From the NCBI RefSeq assembly GCF_001890765.1, contig NZ_KV878783.1, positions 4,182,771 to 4,246,770 of the forward strand: a stretch of DNA of 64,000 bases, read 5' to 3'. The notes under the pieces are model-generated. The model saw only the letters and a list, made by a program, of their open reading frames with translations, was not told where the DNA came from and made no database searches. Positions 29,054 to 39,106 of this stretch are shown piece after piece; position 1 is the first letter of the stretch, and each line of letters starts with the position of its first letter. The DNA comes from Spirulina major PCC 6313. Its GTDB lineage: Bacteria > Cyanobacteriota > Cyanobacteriia > Cyanobacteriales > Spirulinaceae. Both the position numbers and the translations under genes were made by a program.

Positions 29054-29503
29054 ATGACGTTTTTTCAATTTGAGCAGGATTTTGTTGAATCCTTGCGCTG
29101 TATTCCGATGCGAGTGCGGATGAAGCTTGATACCTGCGGGGTGAAGTTAAAACTGGATCACTGGAATCGCTTCAGTTTAGACGAACGCCAAACGCTTGTT
29201 GATCAACCTTGCACAACGGACAGCGAAGCCACGCTCTACCGCGACCAGTTACAAGCCATGGTGATCGCGCACATGGGCAAACCTGCGTCAGAATTAGAAA
29301 TTCCCGCCGCTCCCCCCTGGTTAGACGTGGGCAAGATTCCCGCAGCGGTGACTGAACAGGCGGCCAAGGTGGGATTAACGATTACGCTTGAGCAATGGCA
29401 ATCACTGCAACCGGATCAACGATTTGCCTTAATTAAACTCAGTCGGCCCAGTCATGAAAATCGCAATTTTAAACCCGCCATGATGGAGTTTGGCTTAGCT
29501 TAA
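29054..29503 (+). CDS. narM: Nitrate reductase-associated protein NarM
   Basis: A 149-residue protein matching the cyanobacterial nitrate reductase-associated family (PF09655), which is needed for active NarB nitrate reductase. The signature is FVESLRCIPMRVRMKLDTCGVKL near residue 10, followed by WNRFSLDERQTLV. The ATG at 29054 has AAAGGGG upstream. In many genomes narM lies near narB; here it is separate, so narB must be elsewhere. The 3' end overlaps the convergent exonuclease III gene by 4 bp. Confidence 0.88.
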   Translation: MTFFQFEQDFVESLRCIPMRVRMKLDTCGVKLKLDHWNRFSLDERQTLVDQPCTTDSEATLYRDQLQAMVIAHMGKPASELEIPAAPPWLDVGKIPAAVTEQAAKVGLTITLEQWQSLQPDQRFALIKLSRPSHENRNFKPAMMEFGLA

Positions 29504-30288
29504 TCACGCAGGTCAACGATGACGGGGGTGTGATCGCTGGGTTTTTCGCGGCGGCGGGGTTCGAGGTCGATGGTGCAGGATTGGGCGCGATCGCACAGGG
29601 CATCGGTCAGGTAAATATGGTCAATCCGCCAGCCGCGATTCTTGGCAAATCCACCTTGGCGATAGTCCCACCAACTGTAATGGCCACCGTCGGGGGTAAA
29701 GTGCCGAAAAATATCCGTGAAGCCTAAACCCAGCACCGAGGCCAGGGCTTCCCGCTCTGGAGGCGAGGCCATGATGTGCTTGTCTTTGCCATCGGGTTTA
29801 TAAATGTCGCGGTCATCGGGAGCCACATTAAAATCCCCACAGACGCAGAGATCCGACACAATGGAGCTTTGCAACTGGGCAAGATAGGTTTGCAACGTGG
29901 CAAACCAGCGCAATTTGTAGTCATATTTTTCACTCTTGATCGCTGACCCATTGGGCACATATAAATTCACCACCCGCACCCCACCAATCACCGCCGTAAT
30001 CACCCGTTTCTGCTCATCGAGATCCGTCTCTTCCCCTAGAACTGCGCCGAATCCCGCGCTGATCTCGGTCATCGGTTGACGGCTAAAAATGGCCACGCCG
30101 TTATAGGATTTTTGCCCCGAAATTGCCAACTGATAGCCAATCTCTTCAAACGGTGCGCAGGGAAAATCCTTGTCCACCACTTTCGTTTCTTGCAGACAAA
30201 GCACATCCACCGGATTCGCCGCCAGCCAATCCAGGACAATGGCTTGACGGCTGCGGATTGAGTTGACATTCCACGTTGCGATTTTCAT
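29500..30288 (-). CDS. xth: Exodeoxyribonuclease III
   Basis: A 262-residue AP endonuclease/3'-5' exonuclease for base excision repair. Motifs are in order: KIATWNVNSIR (residues 2-12), CLQETKV near 35 with the metal-binding Glu, LYVPNG near 110, GDFNVAP near 150 (Asp and Asn), WWDYR near 215 and the final SDHTPVIVDL with the catalytic Asp-His. The ATG at 30288 gives the family start; the longer frame upstream is not supported. Confidence 0.95.
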   Translation of the reverse strand: MKIATWNVNSIRSRQAIVLDWLAANPVDVLCLQETKVVDKDFPCAPFEEIGYQLAISGQKSYNGVAIFSRQPMTEISAGFGAVLGEETDLDEQKRVITAVIGGVRVVNLYVPNGSAIKSEKYDYKLRWFATLQTYLAQLQSSIVSDLCVCGDFNVAPDDRDIYKPDGKDKHIMASPPEREALASVLGLGFTDIFRHFTPDGGHYSWWDYRQGGFAKNRGWRIDHIYLTDALCDRAQSCTIDLEPRRREKPSDHTPVIVDLRD

Positions 30289-30361
30289 GACATCTTTGGG
30301 ACTGTTGAGGGTTTCATTGTCCCATAGTTTAAAAATGCACTGAAGCCTGAGCCGATGAAGC

Positions 30362-30417
30362 CTGAGGGTCGTCGAAGGCTGGCCGTTGCTGTGAGACCGC
30401 ATTTCGACGACCCTCAG
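30362..30417. repeat. Large inverted repeat between xth and urtE
   Basis: CTGAGGGTCGTCGAA (30362-30376) pairs perfectly with TTCGACGACCCTCAG (30403-30417) around a 26-nt loop. It follows the last urt gene on the minus strand and precedes xth, so it could act as a transcript end or be a dispersed palindromic repeat. No T-run follows on either strand. Confidence 0.6.
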
Positions 30418-30454
30418 TGCTCGAATTTGGGGGCATTGGAAAAAGGCGCGATCG

Positions 30455-31210
30455 CTACACCGCCAGGAATTTTTGGATCACTTCTTGGCTGAGGTCTTGG
30501 GTGTCGCCCGATGCAACAATGCCACCTTTTTGCATCGCGTAGTAGCGATCGGCTTGGCGGACGAAATGGAGGTGTTGTTCCACGAGTAAAACGGAAATGC
30601 CGGTATTGGCGATAATCCCCTTCACAGCGGCCTCAATTTCAAGAATGATCGAGGGTTGAATCCCTTCGGTGGGTTCGTCTAAAACGAGGAGCTGCGGTTT
30701 CCCCATCAGGGCGCGGGCGATCGCTAACTGTTGTTGCTGCCCCCCACTGAGATCGCCCCCCATCCGATGCAACATCGTCCGCAACACCGGAAACAGCTCA
30801 AAAATTTCATCGGGGATCTCGTTGCGTTTCGTCACTCCTTTGGGCCGCGCTTCTAAGCCTAGCAATAAATTTTCCCGCACCGTCACCCGTGGAATCACTT
30901 CCCGACCCTGGGGCACATAGCCAATCCCCATCCGCGCCCGCTGATCCGGCGACTTTTTAACAATATCTTGCTCAAACAACTGCAACGAACCGCTGCGGGG
31001 TTTGAGTAATCCCATAATTGTTTTTAACAAGGTGGTTTTACCCACACCGTTTCGCCCAATTAAGCAGACCATTTCCCCGGTGCGAATACTCATATCTACA
31101 TTGCGTAAAATATGACTTTCACCATAGAAAACATTCAACCCCGAAACATTTAAAATCGGGCGACTCGGACGGTTCGTGTCAGCTTTTTTTTCTAAGGTGG
31201 GGTTTGTCAT
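30455..31210 (-). CDS. urtE: Urea ABC transporter ATP-binding subunit UrtE
   Basis: A 251-residue LivF-like ATPase. Walker A is GRNGVGKTT near residue 52, the signature is LSGGQQQQ near 155, and Walker B is LLVLDEPTEG near 174. A short extra N-terminus precedes the ABC domain. It pairs with UrtD to power urea uptake through UrtB and UrtC. It is the last gene of the urt operon, 63 bp after urtD. Confidence 0.93.
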   Translation of the reverse strand: MTNPTLEKKADTNRPSRPILNVSGLNVFYGESHILRNVDMSIRTGEMVCLIGRNGVGKTTLLKTIMGLLKPRSGSLQLFEQDIVKKSPDQRARMGIGYVPQGREVIPRVTVRENLLLGLEARPKGVTKRNEIPDEIFELFPVLRTMLHRMGGDLSGGQQQQLAIARALMGKPQLLVLDEPTEGIQPSIILEIEAAVKGIIANTGISVLLVEQHLHFVRQADRYYAMQKGGIVASGDTQDLSQEVIQKFLAV

Positions 31211-31273
31211 CGGATTAGGGGTGAGATGATTAGGATGGGATCAATGCTGAATTGAAAGGGGATCAAGGGTTGG

Positions 31274-32428
31274 CTAGCTGACGTTGAGATAGTCGTCTAA
31301 TGTGCCGTTGGTCATGCCGAGGTTAATGGATTCTTCGGTTTGACTCACCACCCCATCGGGTAAATTGAGCAGTTCTAACAGTTTTTGATAGACTACACTT
31401 TCTTGTTCGTTGATTGTGTTAGCGCGGATGATTTCATAACAGAGTTTTAAGACCTGTTCTTTCTCCTGTTCATTTTCTAATTGCGGGATCAGGGTTTCTA
31501 ATGAAGTTTCTGTACTGAGGTAGTTTTGCAGTTCTTGGCGGAGGTCGTCTTGTTGGGTGGGGTCGGGGGCGAATTTCCGGCTTAATCGGGTCAAGATGAC
31601 TTGTAATTGTTCAGGGGCAAAATACCCATCGGCCCAGGCCATGGCGGCGGCAATCCGTAAAATGCGCAGTTGCGATGGGCTAATCGTGGGGGCTTGGCCG
31701 AGATAGACTTCAATGACGCGGGGATCGTCTTGAATTTCGTCCATGGAGCCTTCGCACAGTACCGAGCCTTGATGTAAGACGGTGACTTGGCGGGCAATTT
31801 GGCGGACGAATTCCATGTCATGTTCGATGACGATGATCGAATGACTCTGGGCCAGGGAGATTAATAAGTCCCCCACGCGCTCAGTTTCTTCGTCGGTGAG
31901 GCCCGCCACGGGTTCATCAACGAGGAGGAGTTCGGGGGATTGGGCGACGAGCATGCCGATTTCGAGGCGTTGTTTTTCACCGTGAGAGAGGAGATTGGCG
32001 GGGAGGTCGGCTTTGCTGGCGAGGCTGATGGTTTCGAGGAGTTGGACGACGGTGGCGCGATCGCGCTTTTCCGGTTTCCGAAACAAGGTCGCCAAGACAT
32101 TTTTATTCCGATTACAAGCCAAGTCTAAATTTTCCCGCACCGTCAAGTTGAGATAGACGCGGGGGGTTTGGAACTTACGACCCACACCAAGGCGAGAAAT
32201 CGTATGTTCAGGCAACTTGCGCAGGTCACGCCCCTTAAAACGCACGGAGCCAGAAGTAGGTTGCACTTTGCCGGTGATGATGTCGAGGAAGGTGGTTTTT
32301 CCTGCACCGTTGGGGCCAATAATCACCCGCAATTCACCGGGCTGCATCGCAAAGGTGAGGTTATTGAGGGCTTTAAACCCGTCAAAGCTGACGGTCAGAT
32401 GGTCAATTTCCAGAATCGGTTGAGGCAT
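31274..32428 (-). CDS. urtD: Urea ABC transporter ATP-binding subunit UrtD with TerB-like C-terminus
   Basis: A 384-residue protein. Residues 1-250 are a LivG-like ATPase: Walker A GPNGAGKTT near residue 38, signature LLSHGEKQRLE near 146, Walker B LLLVDEPVAG near 165, and the H-loop IVIEHDMEF near 199. Residues 258-384 are an added helical domain with ILRIAAAMAWADGYFAPEQ and CYEIIRANTINEQE, which resembles the TerB-like domain. Other bacterial UrtD proteins end near 250 residues; several cyanobacterial ones are longer, so the extension may be a lineage trait. Confidence 0.9.
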   Translation of the reverse strand: MPQPILEIDHLTVSFDGFKALNNLTFAMQPGELRVIIGPNGAGKTTFLDIITGKVQPTSGSVRFKGRDLRKLPEHTISRLGVGRKFQTPRVYLNLTVRENLDLACNRNKNVLATLFRKPEKRDRATVVQLLETISLASKADLPANLLSHGEKQRLEIGMLVAQSPELLLVDEPVAGLTDEETERVGDLLISLAQSHSIIVIEHDMEFVRQIARQVTVLHQGSVLCEGSMDEIQDDPRVIEVYLGQAPTISPSQLRILRIAAAMAWADGYFAPEQLQVILTRLSRKFAPDPTQQDDLRQELQNYLSTETSLETLIPQLENEQEKEQVLKLCYEIIRANTINEQESVVYQKLLELLNLPDGVVSQTEESINLGMTNGTLDDYLNVS

Positions 32429-32517
32429 AGGAAGGACGGGGAGAAACGTCAGGAAGGCGAGGTTAAATCAAGGTTGCAGCGGTTAGGTGGGAGGTGTGAG
32501 CACCGGTGTGAGGCGGG

Positions 32518-33738
32518 CTAGGGTTCTGACTCATGACTCAGGGGTTCTGGGTTGGTTGGCGGTTCTGGGTCATGACTAAACTGCTCCCGTTCTTGTTGGA
32601 TATCCGGGTCGCTTTCGAGGCTGGGATAGGTGCGCACCGGGGGAGCGAGGCCGAGACGGCCCCGAATTTTGGGCCACAAGCCGTCATTCAAGAGACCCAT
32701 AATGCCGCTGGGGAGCACGGTAACCACGAGCAAGAAGAGAAACCCTTGGAAAAAGAGCCACACTTCCGGGAATTGGGTGCTGAGGGTGGTGCGGGCATAT
32801 TGGACGAGGAGCGTGCCAATGATGGCACCGATGAGGGTAGCGCGACCCCCGACGGCAACCCAAATCACCATTTCAATGGAAAAGGCGACTTCCATGGCGC
32901 TGGGGGTGATGATGCCGGACTGGACGGTGTAGAGTGCTCCAGCAACGCCGGCGATGCCTCCGGAGACGGCGAAGACGAGGACTTTAAACCAGGTGGGGTC
33001 ATAGCCGGAGAAGCGCACCCGGTTTTCGTCGTCGCGGATGGCGACAAGAAGGCGGCCAAAGCGGCCACTGGTGAGCCAGCGACAGAGGAGATAGATGGCG
33101 ATCGCCGCCAGCACCGTGTATTGATAAAACGTCCATTGCATCCGGGGCGAACTGACTACCTGGCCAAACAGTTCGGTGGTGTCGGTTTTCAGGCCGTTGG
33201 TGCCGTTGATCAGTTTTTGTTGTCCGGTGAAAAAGTTATAGAAGACGAGGAGCGCCGCTTGGGTGAGGATGGAAAAATACACCCCTTTAATCCGGTTGCG
33301 GAACACCACAAAACCGAGGATCGCCGCCACGATCGCAGGCACAACGATCACCAGTAGCACCGTGATCGGCAGGGAATAGTAGGGATACCAAAAGAAGGGG
33401 AGTTTCTGGACTCCGTAGAGGCTGAAAAAGTCGGGAATCTGGCCCTCCGGGAGTTGGAGGCTGAGGTGCATGGCTAAGCCATACCCCCCCAGGGCAAAGA
33501 AAATACCATGGCCCAAACTGAGCAGGCCGGTGTAGCCCCAAATCAGGTCAATGCCGAGGGCGACGATCGCCAGGGACAAAAATCGTCCCAACAATTTAAG
33601 CTGAAAGGCGGACAACAGAGACGGCAACACCCCCATCATCACGATCGCTAACACAATCAAGGTGATGCCTTCAATGATGAAGCGTTGCCTTGCGATCGCT
33701 TGTTTCGGATTCCTTTGATTCACACCATTCACCGTCAT
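32518..33738 (-). CDS. urtC: Urea ABC transporter permease UrtC
   Basis: A 406-residue LivM-type permease with about ten membrane helices. The segments LIWGYTGLLSLGHGIFFALGGYG near residue 63 and FKVLVFAVSGGIAGVAGAL near 250 are typical of the family. It forms the membrane channel with UrtB. The C-terminal ~35 residues are charged and probably disordered. Confidence 0.93.
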   Translation of the reverse strand: MTVNGVNQRNPKQAIARQRFIIEGITLIVLAIVMMGVLPSLLSAFQLKLLGRFLSLAIVALGIDLIWGYTGLLSLGHGIFFALGGYGLAMHLSLQLPEGQIPDFFSLYGVQKLPFFWYPYYSLPITVLLVIVVPAIVAAILGFVVFRNRIKGVYFSILTQAALLVFYNFFTGQQKLINGTNGLKTDTTELFGQVVSSPRMQWTFYQYTVLAAIAIYLLCRWLTSGRFGRLLVAIRDDENRVRFSGYDPTWFKVLVFAVSGGIAGVAGALYTVQSGIITPSAMEVAFSIEMVIWVAVGGRATLIGAIIGTLLVQYARTTLSTQFPEVWLFFQGFLFLLVVTVLPSGIMGLLNDGLWPKIRGRLGLAPPVRTYPSLESDPDIQQEREQFSHDPEPPTNPEPLSHESEP

Positions 33739-33830
33739 AATTTTCTGTGCGGACGTTGTTCAAACGAGGACAAATTCAGAGGTTTAGCGACCAGAGGCCA
33801 TGGCAACTCATGGGAAGGCAGCGAGCAAGG

Positions 33831-34826
33831 TCATAGCTCGGCGGTGCGTCCCTTTTGGGGAAAAATCCCCGCCGGTTTAATCTGTAAAAACCCAATAATC
33901 AAGGCAAACACCATCACTTTCGCCATACTCGATGAGGCGAAAAATTCAAAAAAGGCCACCACCGGCTGCATCGAATCCATGGGGCTGAGGAGCACAGCAA
34001 AGGTTCCAGACCCGATTAGATAGGTGACAATCCCAATCACCATCGCTGAGACAATCGAGCCGAAGAGATTCCCCACCCCGCCCACGACCACCACCATAAA
34101 CGTATCAATGATGTAGTTTTGGCCGGTATTGGGGCCCACCGAGCCGAGGAGGGTAATCGCACAACCGGCAATCCCGGCCAAACCGGAGCCGATCGCAAAG
34201 GTCAGCGCATCCACTTTCGCGGTGGGAATGCCTAAACAGGCACTCATCTGACGGTTTTGGGTGACGGAGCGAATCCGCAACCCCCAATTAGAACCATTGA
34301 GGAAAAAATACACCCCTACGACACAGGCGATCGTCAAAACGATGATGAACATGCGCGCATAGGGCAATTGAATCGGGACAGCACTGCCTGTGTCAATTTG
34401 CAACCCGCCCCGCAGCCAAGCCGGAGCCGTTACATCTACGTTCCGGGCGCTGATCGTGGTGCGCACCAACTGCCGCAGGATCAAGCTCACCCCCCAGGTG
34501 GCTAAGAGGGTTTCGAGGGGTCGCCCGTAGAGAAAGCGGATCACGCCCCGTTCCAAGATCAGCCCGACGAGGGCCGCGACAAGAAAGGCGGCGGGAATGG
34601 CAGCGATCGTATAAACCTGTGCCCAGGGATCACCCAAAGCATTAAATAAATTTTGGACAAAAAAGGTCGTGTAAGCACCGAGCATCATTAACTCACCGTG
34701 GGCGAGGTTGATCACCCCCATCAAGCCAAAGACGATCGCCAATCCTAACGCCGAAATCAGCAACACCGAACCAATACTGATGCCATTAAATGCACCAATC
34801 AAAAGCTGGACAATAAAATCAACCAT
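33831..34826 (-). CDS. urtB: Urea ABC transporter permease UrtB
   Basis: A 331-residue LivH-type permease. The start (LLIGAFNGISIGSVLLISALGLAIVFG) and MGVINLAHGELMMLGAYT near residue 36 are diagnostic, and AIGSGLAGIAGC near 215 is the conserved loop. It lies 153 bp downstream of urtA. Confidence 0.94.
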   Translation of the reverse strand: MVDFIVQLLIGAFNGISIGSVLLISALGLAIVFGLMGVINLAHGELMMLGAYTTFFVQNLFNALGDPWAQVYTIAAIPAAFLVAALVGLILERGVIRFLYGRPLETLLATWGVSLILRQLVRTTISARNVDVTAPAWLRGGLQIDTGSAVPIQLPYARMFIIVLTIACVVGVYFFLNGSNWGLRIRSVTQNRQMSACLGIPTAKVDALTFAIGSGLAGIAGCAITLLGSVGPNTGQNYIIDTFMVVVVGGVGNLFGSIVSAMVIGIVTYLIGSGTFAVLLSPMDSMQPVVAFFEFFASSSMAKVMVFALIIGFLQIKPAGIFPQKGRTAEL

Positions 34827-34979
34827 AAGGGCACAGTAAAACTAAAACTTGGCGTGAATGGACTCATTCACACCCTGAGCACAGATCAGGACTGAGGCTG
34901 GACAGTTCAACAGGCGATGATTGATCCCGATCGCTGTTGAGACAGGCAAACGATCAGGATAGTTATCATCTAGCGATCG

Positions 34980-36308
34980 CTAAGCTTCCACTTTGTACTT
35001 GCCACCTTTTTCCGGATCACTCCAGTCACAGGCAAAGCCCTTCGTTTCCGGTACATACTGGTTCCAGGGCTGGGGATCAACGGGGCCATCGGTTTCAAAG
35101 ACAATATCAAACATCCCGTCTTCGTTGATTTCACCAATGCGCACCGTCTTAGAAAGGTGGTGGTTAGCGTTCATCGTTACCGGCCCTTCCGGCGCGTCGA
35201 AGGTTTGGCCGATGGCTGCTGCGCGCACGGCTTCCAGATCTGTCGTCCCCGCTTCTTCCACGGCTTGCTTCCAGAGGTACACCATGATGTAGGCGGCTTC
35301 CATTGGGTCATTGGTGACGCGATCGTCACCGTATTCCGCTTTGAAGTCAGCGACCCACTTTTCGTTTTCCGGAGTCTCCACGGTTTGGAAGTAGTTCCAC
35401 GCCGCGTAATGACCGACAAGGAATTCCGGGCCAATTTGGCGCACTTCTTCTTCGGCAACACTGACGGACATGACGGGGTATTTATCCGGGGTTAAGCCCG
35501 CCCCTTGCATTTGTTTGAAAAATGCCACATTGCTGTCACCGTTGAGGGTGTTGAAAATCACGCCGCCATCAGGTAGGGCTTGTTGAATCTTGGTGATGAT
35601 CGGGGTGACTTCGGTGTTGCCCAAGGGGAGGTAGTCTTCCCCGACAGTTTCGCCGCCGTTGGCTTTGAGTTGTTCTTTAATCACCGTGTTGGCGGTGCGG
35701 GGGAACACGTAGTCAGAGCCAACGAGGAAGAATTGTGTGCCTTTGTTTTCGAGGAGCCAATCCACAGCGGGTTCAATTTGCTGGTTAGGGGCAGCCCCGG
35801 TGTAGAAGATGTTTTTGGAGCATTCTTGGCCTTCGTATTGGACGGGATACCAAAGCATGTGGTCTTTGGATTCAAACACATCCAAGACGGCTTTACGGCT
35901 GGCGGAAGTCCAACAGCCAAAAACGACAGCAACTTCATCTTGGTCGATGAGTTTACCGGCTTTTTCCGCGAAGGTGGGCCAATCGGATTCACCGTCTTCG
36001 ATCACGGCTTCGATTTGCTTACCGAGGACACCCCCGGCGGCGTTGATTTCTTTGATGGCGAGTTGCTCAGCATCAACGACGGTGGTTTCACTGATGGCCA
36101 TCGTGCCACTCAGGGAGTGCAGAATCCCAACTTTAATCGTGTCGCCGCTGTCACCGCTATCGCTGCTAGCGGTTTCATCGCCACCCTCTTCTGTGGTGGT
36201 TTCAGTGTCTTCTGGCGGCGCACCGCAGGCTTTCAGCAGAATACTTGTGCCTAGGGCGGCGGTTCCGTAGAGCAGAAATTTCCGTCGCCCGATGTTTGGT
36301 TGTACCAT
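34980..36308 (-). CDS. urtA: Urea ABC transporter substrate-binding protein UrtA
   Basis: A 442-residue periplasmic binding protein. The N-terminus has a twin-arginine motif (RRKFLLYG, residues 8-15) and a lipobox LLKAC near residue 28, so it is probably a Tat-exported lipoprotein. An acidic Thr/Ser/Glu linker (about 35-58) precedes the binding domain, which starts [16 protein letters not shown]. The fold is that of the Leu/Ile/Val family with urea specificity known for this subgroup. It is the first gene of the urt operon, in the order urtA-B-C-D-E with gaps of 63-153 bp. Confidence 0.95.
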   Translation of the reverse strand: MVQPNIGRRKFLLYGTAALGTSILLKACGAPPEDTETTTEEGGDETASSDSGDSGDTIKVGILHSLSGTMAISETTVVDAEQLAIKEINAAGGVLGKQIEAVIEDGESDWPTFAEKAGKLIDQDEVAVVFGCWTSASRKAVLDVFESKDHMLWYPVQYEGQECSKNIFYTGAAPNQQIEPAVDWLLENKGTQFFLVGSDYVFPRTANTVIKEQLKANGGETVGEDYLPLGNTEVTPIITKIQQALPDGGVIFNTLNGDSNVAFFKQMQGAGLTPDKYPVMSVSVAEEEVRQIGPEFLVGHYAAWNYFQTVETPENEKWVADFKAEYGDDRVTNDPMEAAYIMVYLWKQAVEEAGTTDLEAVRAAAIGQTFDAPEGPVTMNANHHLSKTVRIGEINEDGMFDIVFETDGPVDPQPWNQYVPETKGFACDWSDPEKGGKYKVEA

Positions 36309-36796
36309 GTTCCGTTCGTTGCCTCACGTTCTTTAAAAAATTAACAATCGCTTTTGCTCCCAGTGATCTTACAGCTTATGCAGCAAGGGGCGTTGAGCGA
36401 TTAAACCAAGGAAGTATGTTAGATCCGTGCTTCTTTAGATTTTGTGCTCTGCAATACCGTTACCCAGCAGATGGGGCCTTAGACAGCGATCGCCCCACGC
36501 TCCAACAGAAAACCACACATTTTTTCAGGGCTGACTTAGCCTCTCAATGATGAGTAAAAATCAACAAATGTTTATTTTTGTATCTCAACACAATTGAGAC
36601 TCAAAATACCATAAAGTCTTGTTAAATTACATTGCATATCATTCGTGAATTCTCACTAAATTACAGATTCTTTTAAGCCCTGTTTTGAAGTCTGGTCAGG
36701 GGAATCCATTACGCTGAAGGGGGATAGATGCATAGGAATTGAAGCGCTGGCATCTCAATTCCCCCCATTTATTATGTGCCGTATGGAGCAGGGATC
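36309..36796. other. Non-coding spacer between divergent urtA and the phytochrome gene
   Basis: About 490 bp separate these two divergent genes and should hold both promoters. It is AT-richer than its surroundings, especially 36550-36680. I looked for a GTA-N8-TAC NtcA site, expected for nitrogen-controlled urt operons, and did not find a perfect one. No hairpin or ORF here looks functional. Confidence 0.5.
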
Positions 36797-39106
36797 ATGA
36801 CGAGTCTTACTTTTTCAGCCCAACAATATGATCTGAGTCAACTCAAACAACCAACGATTCATACCCTGCCCCAGATTCAATCCCATGGCATTCTCTTGGT
36901 GCTGAGTGAACCGGATTTAACGATTCTGCAAGTGAGTCGTAATACGCAGCGGCTGTTGGGCTTGACCCCGGAGGATCTCCTGGGACAATGCCTTGAAACG
37001 CTCCTAGATGTGGTGCAGATGGAGCAAATTCAAGCGGGCTTACGGTCTGTAACCCTTGACCCCATTAATCCGAGCAAAATCTGGATTCGTCGCCAAGGGG
37101 ATGAGTATGGGGTGTTTGATGCGGTGTTTTATCGCACGGCGGATGGGGTGTTGGTGATGGAGTGTGAACCGGCGATCGCCCTGGAAAATATTCCCTTCCT
37201 CAGCTTCTATCACCTGGCGAAATCCTCGATCAATCGCATCACCACCACCACCAATCTCCACGATTTTTGTCACATCATTGTCCAGGAAGTCCGCAACCTC
37301 ACAGACTTTGACCGGGTGATGCTCTATCGGTTTAACGAAGATAACCACGGTGAAGTGTTAGCCGAAGCGAAAATTGAAGAACTGGATTCCTATTTGGGGC
37401 TGCATTTCCCGGAATCGGACATTCCCGCCCCGGCCCGCCAACTGTTTCTCTCGAACTGGATTCGGGCCATTCCCGATGTCACGGCGGAACCCGTGCCCCT
37501 CTATCCCACCCTCCATCCCGAAACCCAGCAGCCGACGGATCTCACCCTTTCAATTCTCCGCAGTCCCTTTTCCTGCCACATTGAGTATCTGAAAAACATG
37601 GGGGTGGGGGCATCGTTGACGATTTCTCTGATTAAAGATGATCGGCTGTGGGGCTTGATTGCCTGTCACCATCGCACCCCGAAACAGATTTCCTATGAAC
37701 TGCGCAAGGCCTGTGAATTTTTAGGGCGGGTGATTTTTGCAGAACTGTCTACCCGTGAGGAGGAGGCGGATTATCGCTACCGGATTAAGCTGGCGAGGGT
37801 GCAGGCGGATCTGATTGAGGCGATGTCTGATGCCGATGATTTTATTGCGGGTTTGGTGAAAACGCCGACGCTGCTGCTGGATTTGGTGAAGGCGACGGGG
37901 GCGGCGATTTATTTTAATAATCAATGGACGCTGGTGGGGCAAACTCCGGCCCGGGAAGATTTGGAGGGGTTGGGGCAATGGTTGACGAAAGCGATCGCGG
38001 ATGATGTGTTGGTCACTGATTCGTTGCCGTCGATCTATTTTGACGCGGAACGGTTTAAGGGTTTAGCCAGTGGCTTGTTGGCGATTCCGTTGGCCCAACG
38101 CAGTTTTGTCATGTGGTTCCGCCCAGAAGTGCTGCAAACGGTGAATTGGGGGGGAAACCCTCAGCAGGCGTACCATGTGGAGGAACATGAAGGCGAGGTG
38201 AAACTCTGTCCGCGTCAATCCTTTGAGTTGTGGAAAGAGACGGTGAAGCTGACGGCGTTGCCCTGGCAGCAAGATGAGGTGCGGGCGGTGCTGGAATTGC
38301 GCAAGGCGATCGTCAATAATGTGCTGCGCCAAGCGGAAGAGTTAGCCCTGTTGGCGCAGGATTTGGAACGGTCGAATGCGGAACTGAAAAAGTTTGCCTA
38401 TGTGGCCTCCCATGATTTGCAAGAGCCGCTCAATCAGGTGGCGAACTATGTGCAGTTGTTGGAAATGCGCTATGACGAGGTGCTTGACCAAGATGCTAAG
38501 GATTTTATTAATTTTGCGGTGAATGGGGTGAGCTTGATGCAAACCTTGATTGATGATGTGTTGGCCTATTCCAAGGTGGATTCGCGGGGGATTGAGTGCG
38601 AGTCGGTGGAGGTGCAGGATGCCATTGAGCGGGCGATCGCCAATGTCCGGAGCCGGATCGGGGCCACCCATGCCGAAATCACCTGGGATGATATGCCGGT
38701 GGTGATGGCGGACCCCACGCAACTGATGCAACTCTTTCAAAATCTGATCAGTAATGGGATTAAGTTCCGTTCACCGGATACAGTGCCGCAGATTCATGTG
38801 GGGGTAGAACGCCAGGAAGATGTGTGGCTATTCACGGTGCAGGATAACGGCATTGGCCTCGATGTGCAGTTTGCCGATCGCATCTTTGTGATTTTCCAAC
38901 GCCTGCACACCCGTGATGAATACGATGGCTCTGGGATTGGCTTGGCAATCTGTAAAAAGATTGTTGAAGGCCATCGGGGCCAAATTTGGGTAGAGTCTGA
39001 GCTTGGAAAAGGCACTACATTTTATTTCACTCTGCCTGTGGAGGATCGCGATCGTCACCATGTCAACCGACGCAAAACGCAAAACTATTTTGTTAGTGGA
39101 CGATAA
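36797..39106 (+). CDS. Cph1-type phytochrome histidine kinase
   Basis: A 769-residue red/far-red photoreceptor kinase. Domains in order: PAS (residues 20-130), GAF (145-320), PHY (330-505), HisKA (525-595) and HATPase (630-755). The bilin-binding Cys is in FSCHIEYLKNMGVGASL at about residue 260, and the conserved DIPAPARQLF motif lies near 210. The phospho-accepting His is in ASHDLQEPL at about 539. Both positions are almost the same as in Cph1. HATPase motifs include NLISNGIKF, DNGIGLD and GSGIGLAICKK. The ATG at 36797 is chosen over an upstream in-frame GTG. The next gene overlaps its end by 47 bp. Confidence 0.93.
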   Translation: MTSLTFSAQQYDLSQLKQPTIHTLPQIQSHGILLVLSEPDLTILQVSRNTQRLLGLTPEDLLGQCLETLLDVVQMEQIQAGLRSVTLDPINPSKIWIRRQGDEYGVFDAVFYRTADGVLVMECEPAIALENIPFLSFYHLAKSSINRITTTTNLHDFCHIIVQEVRNLTDFDRVMLYRFNEDNHGEVLAEAKIEELDSYLGLHFPESDIPAPARQLFLSNWIRAIPDVTAEPVPLYPTLHPETQQPTDLTLSILRSPFSCHIEYLKNMGVGASLTISLIKDDRLWGLIACHHRTPKQISYELRKACEFLGRVIFAELSTREEEADYRYRIKLARVQADLIEAMSDADDFIAGLVKTPTLLLDLVKATGAAIYFNNQWTLVGQTPAREDLEGLGQWLTKAIADDVLVTDSLPSIYFDAERFKGLASGLLAIPLAQRSFVMWFRPEVLQTVNWGGNPQQAYHVEEHEGEVKLCPRQSFELWKETVKLTALPWQQDEVRAVLELRKAIVNNVLRQAEELALLAQDLERSNAELKKFAYVASHDLQEPLNQVANYVQLLEMRYDEVLDQDAKDFINFAVNGVSLMQTLIDDVLAYSKVDSRGIECESVEVQDAIERAIANVRSRIGATHAEITWDDMPVVMADPTQLMQLFQNLISNGIKFRSPDTVPQIHVGVERQEDVWLFTVQDNGIGLDVQFADRIFVIFQRLHTRDEYDGSGIGLAICKKIVEGHRGQIWVESELGKGTTFYFTLPVEDRDRHHVNRRKTQNYFVSGR

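Noticed and set aside
36309-36796. NtcA-binding site upstream of urtA.
   Set aside because: A perfect GTA-N8-TAC was not found by eye.
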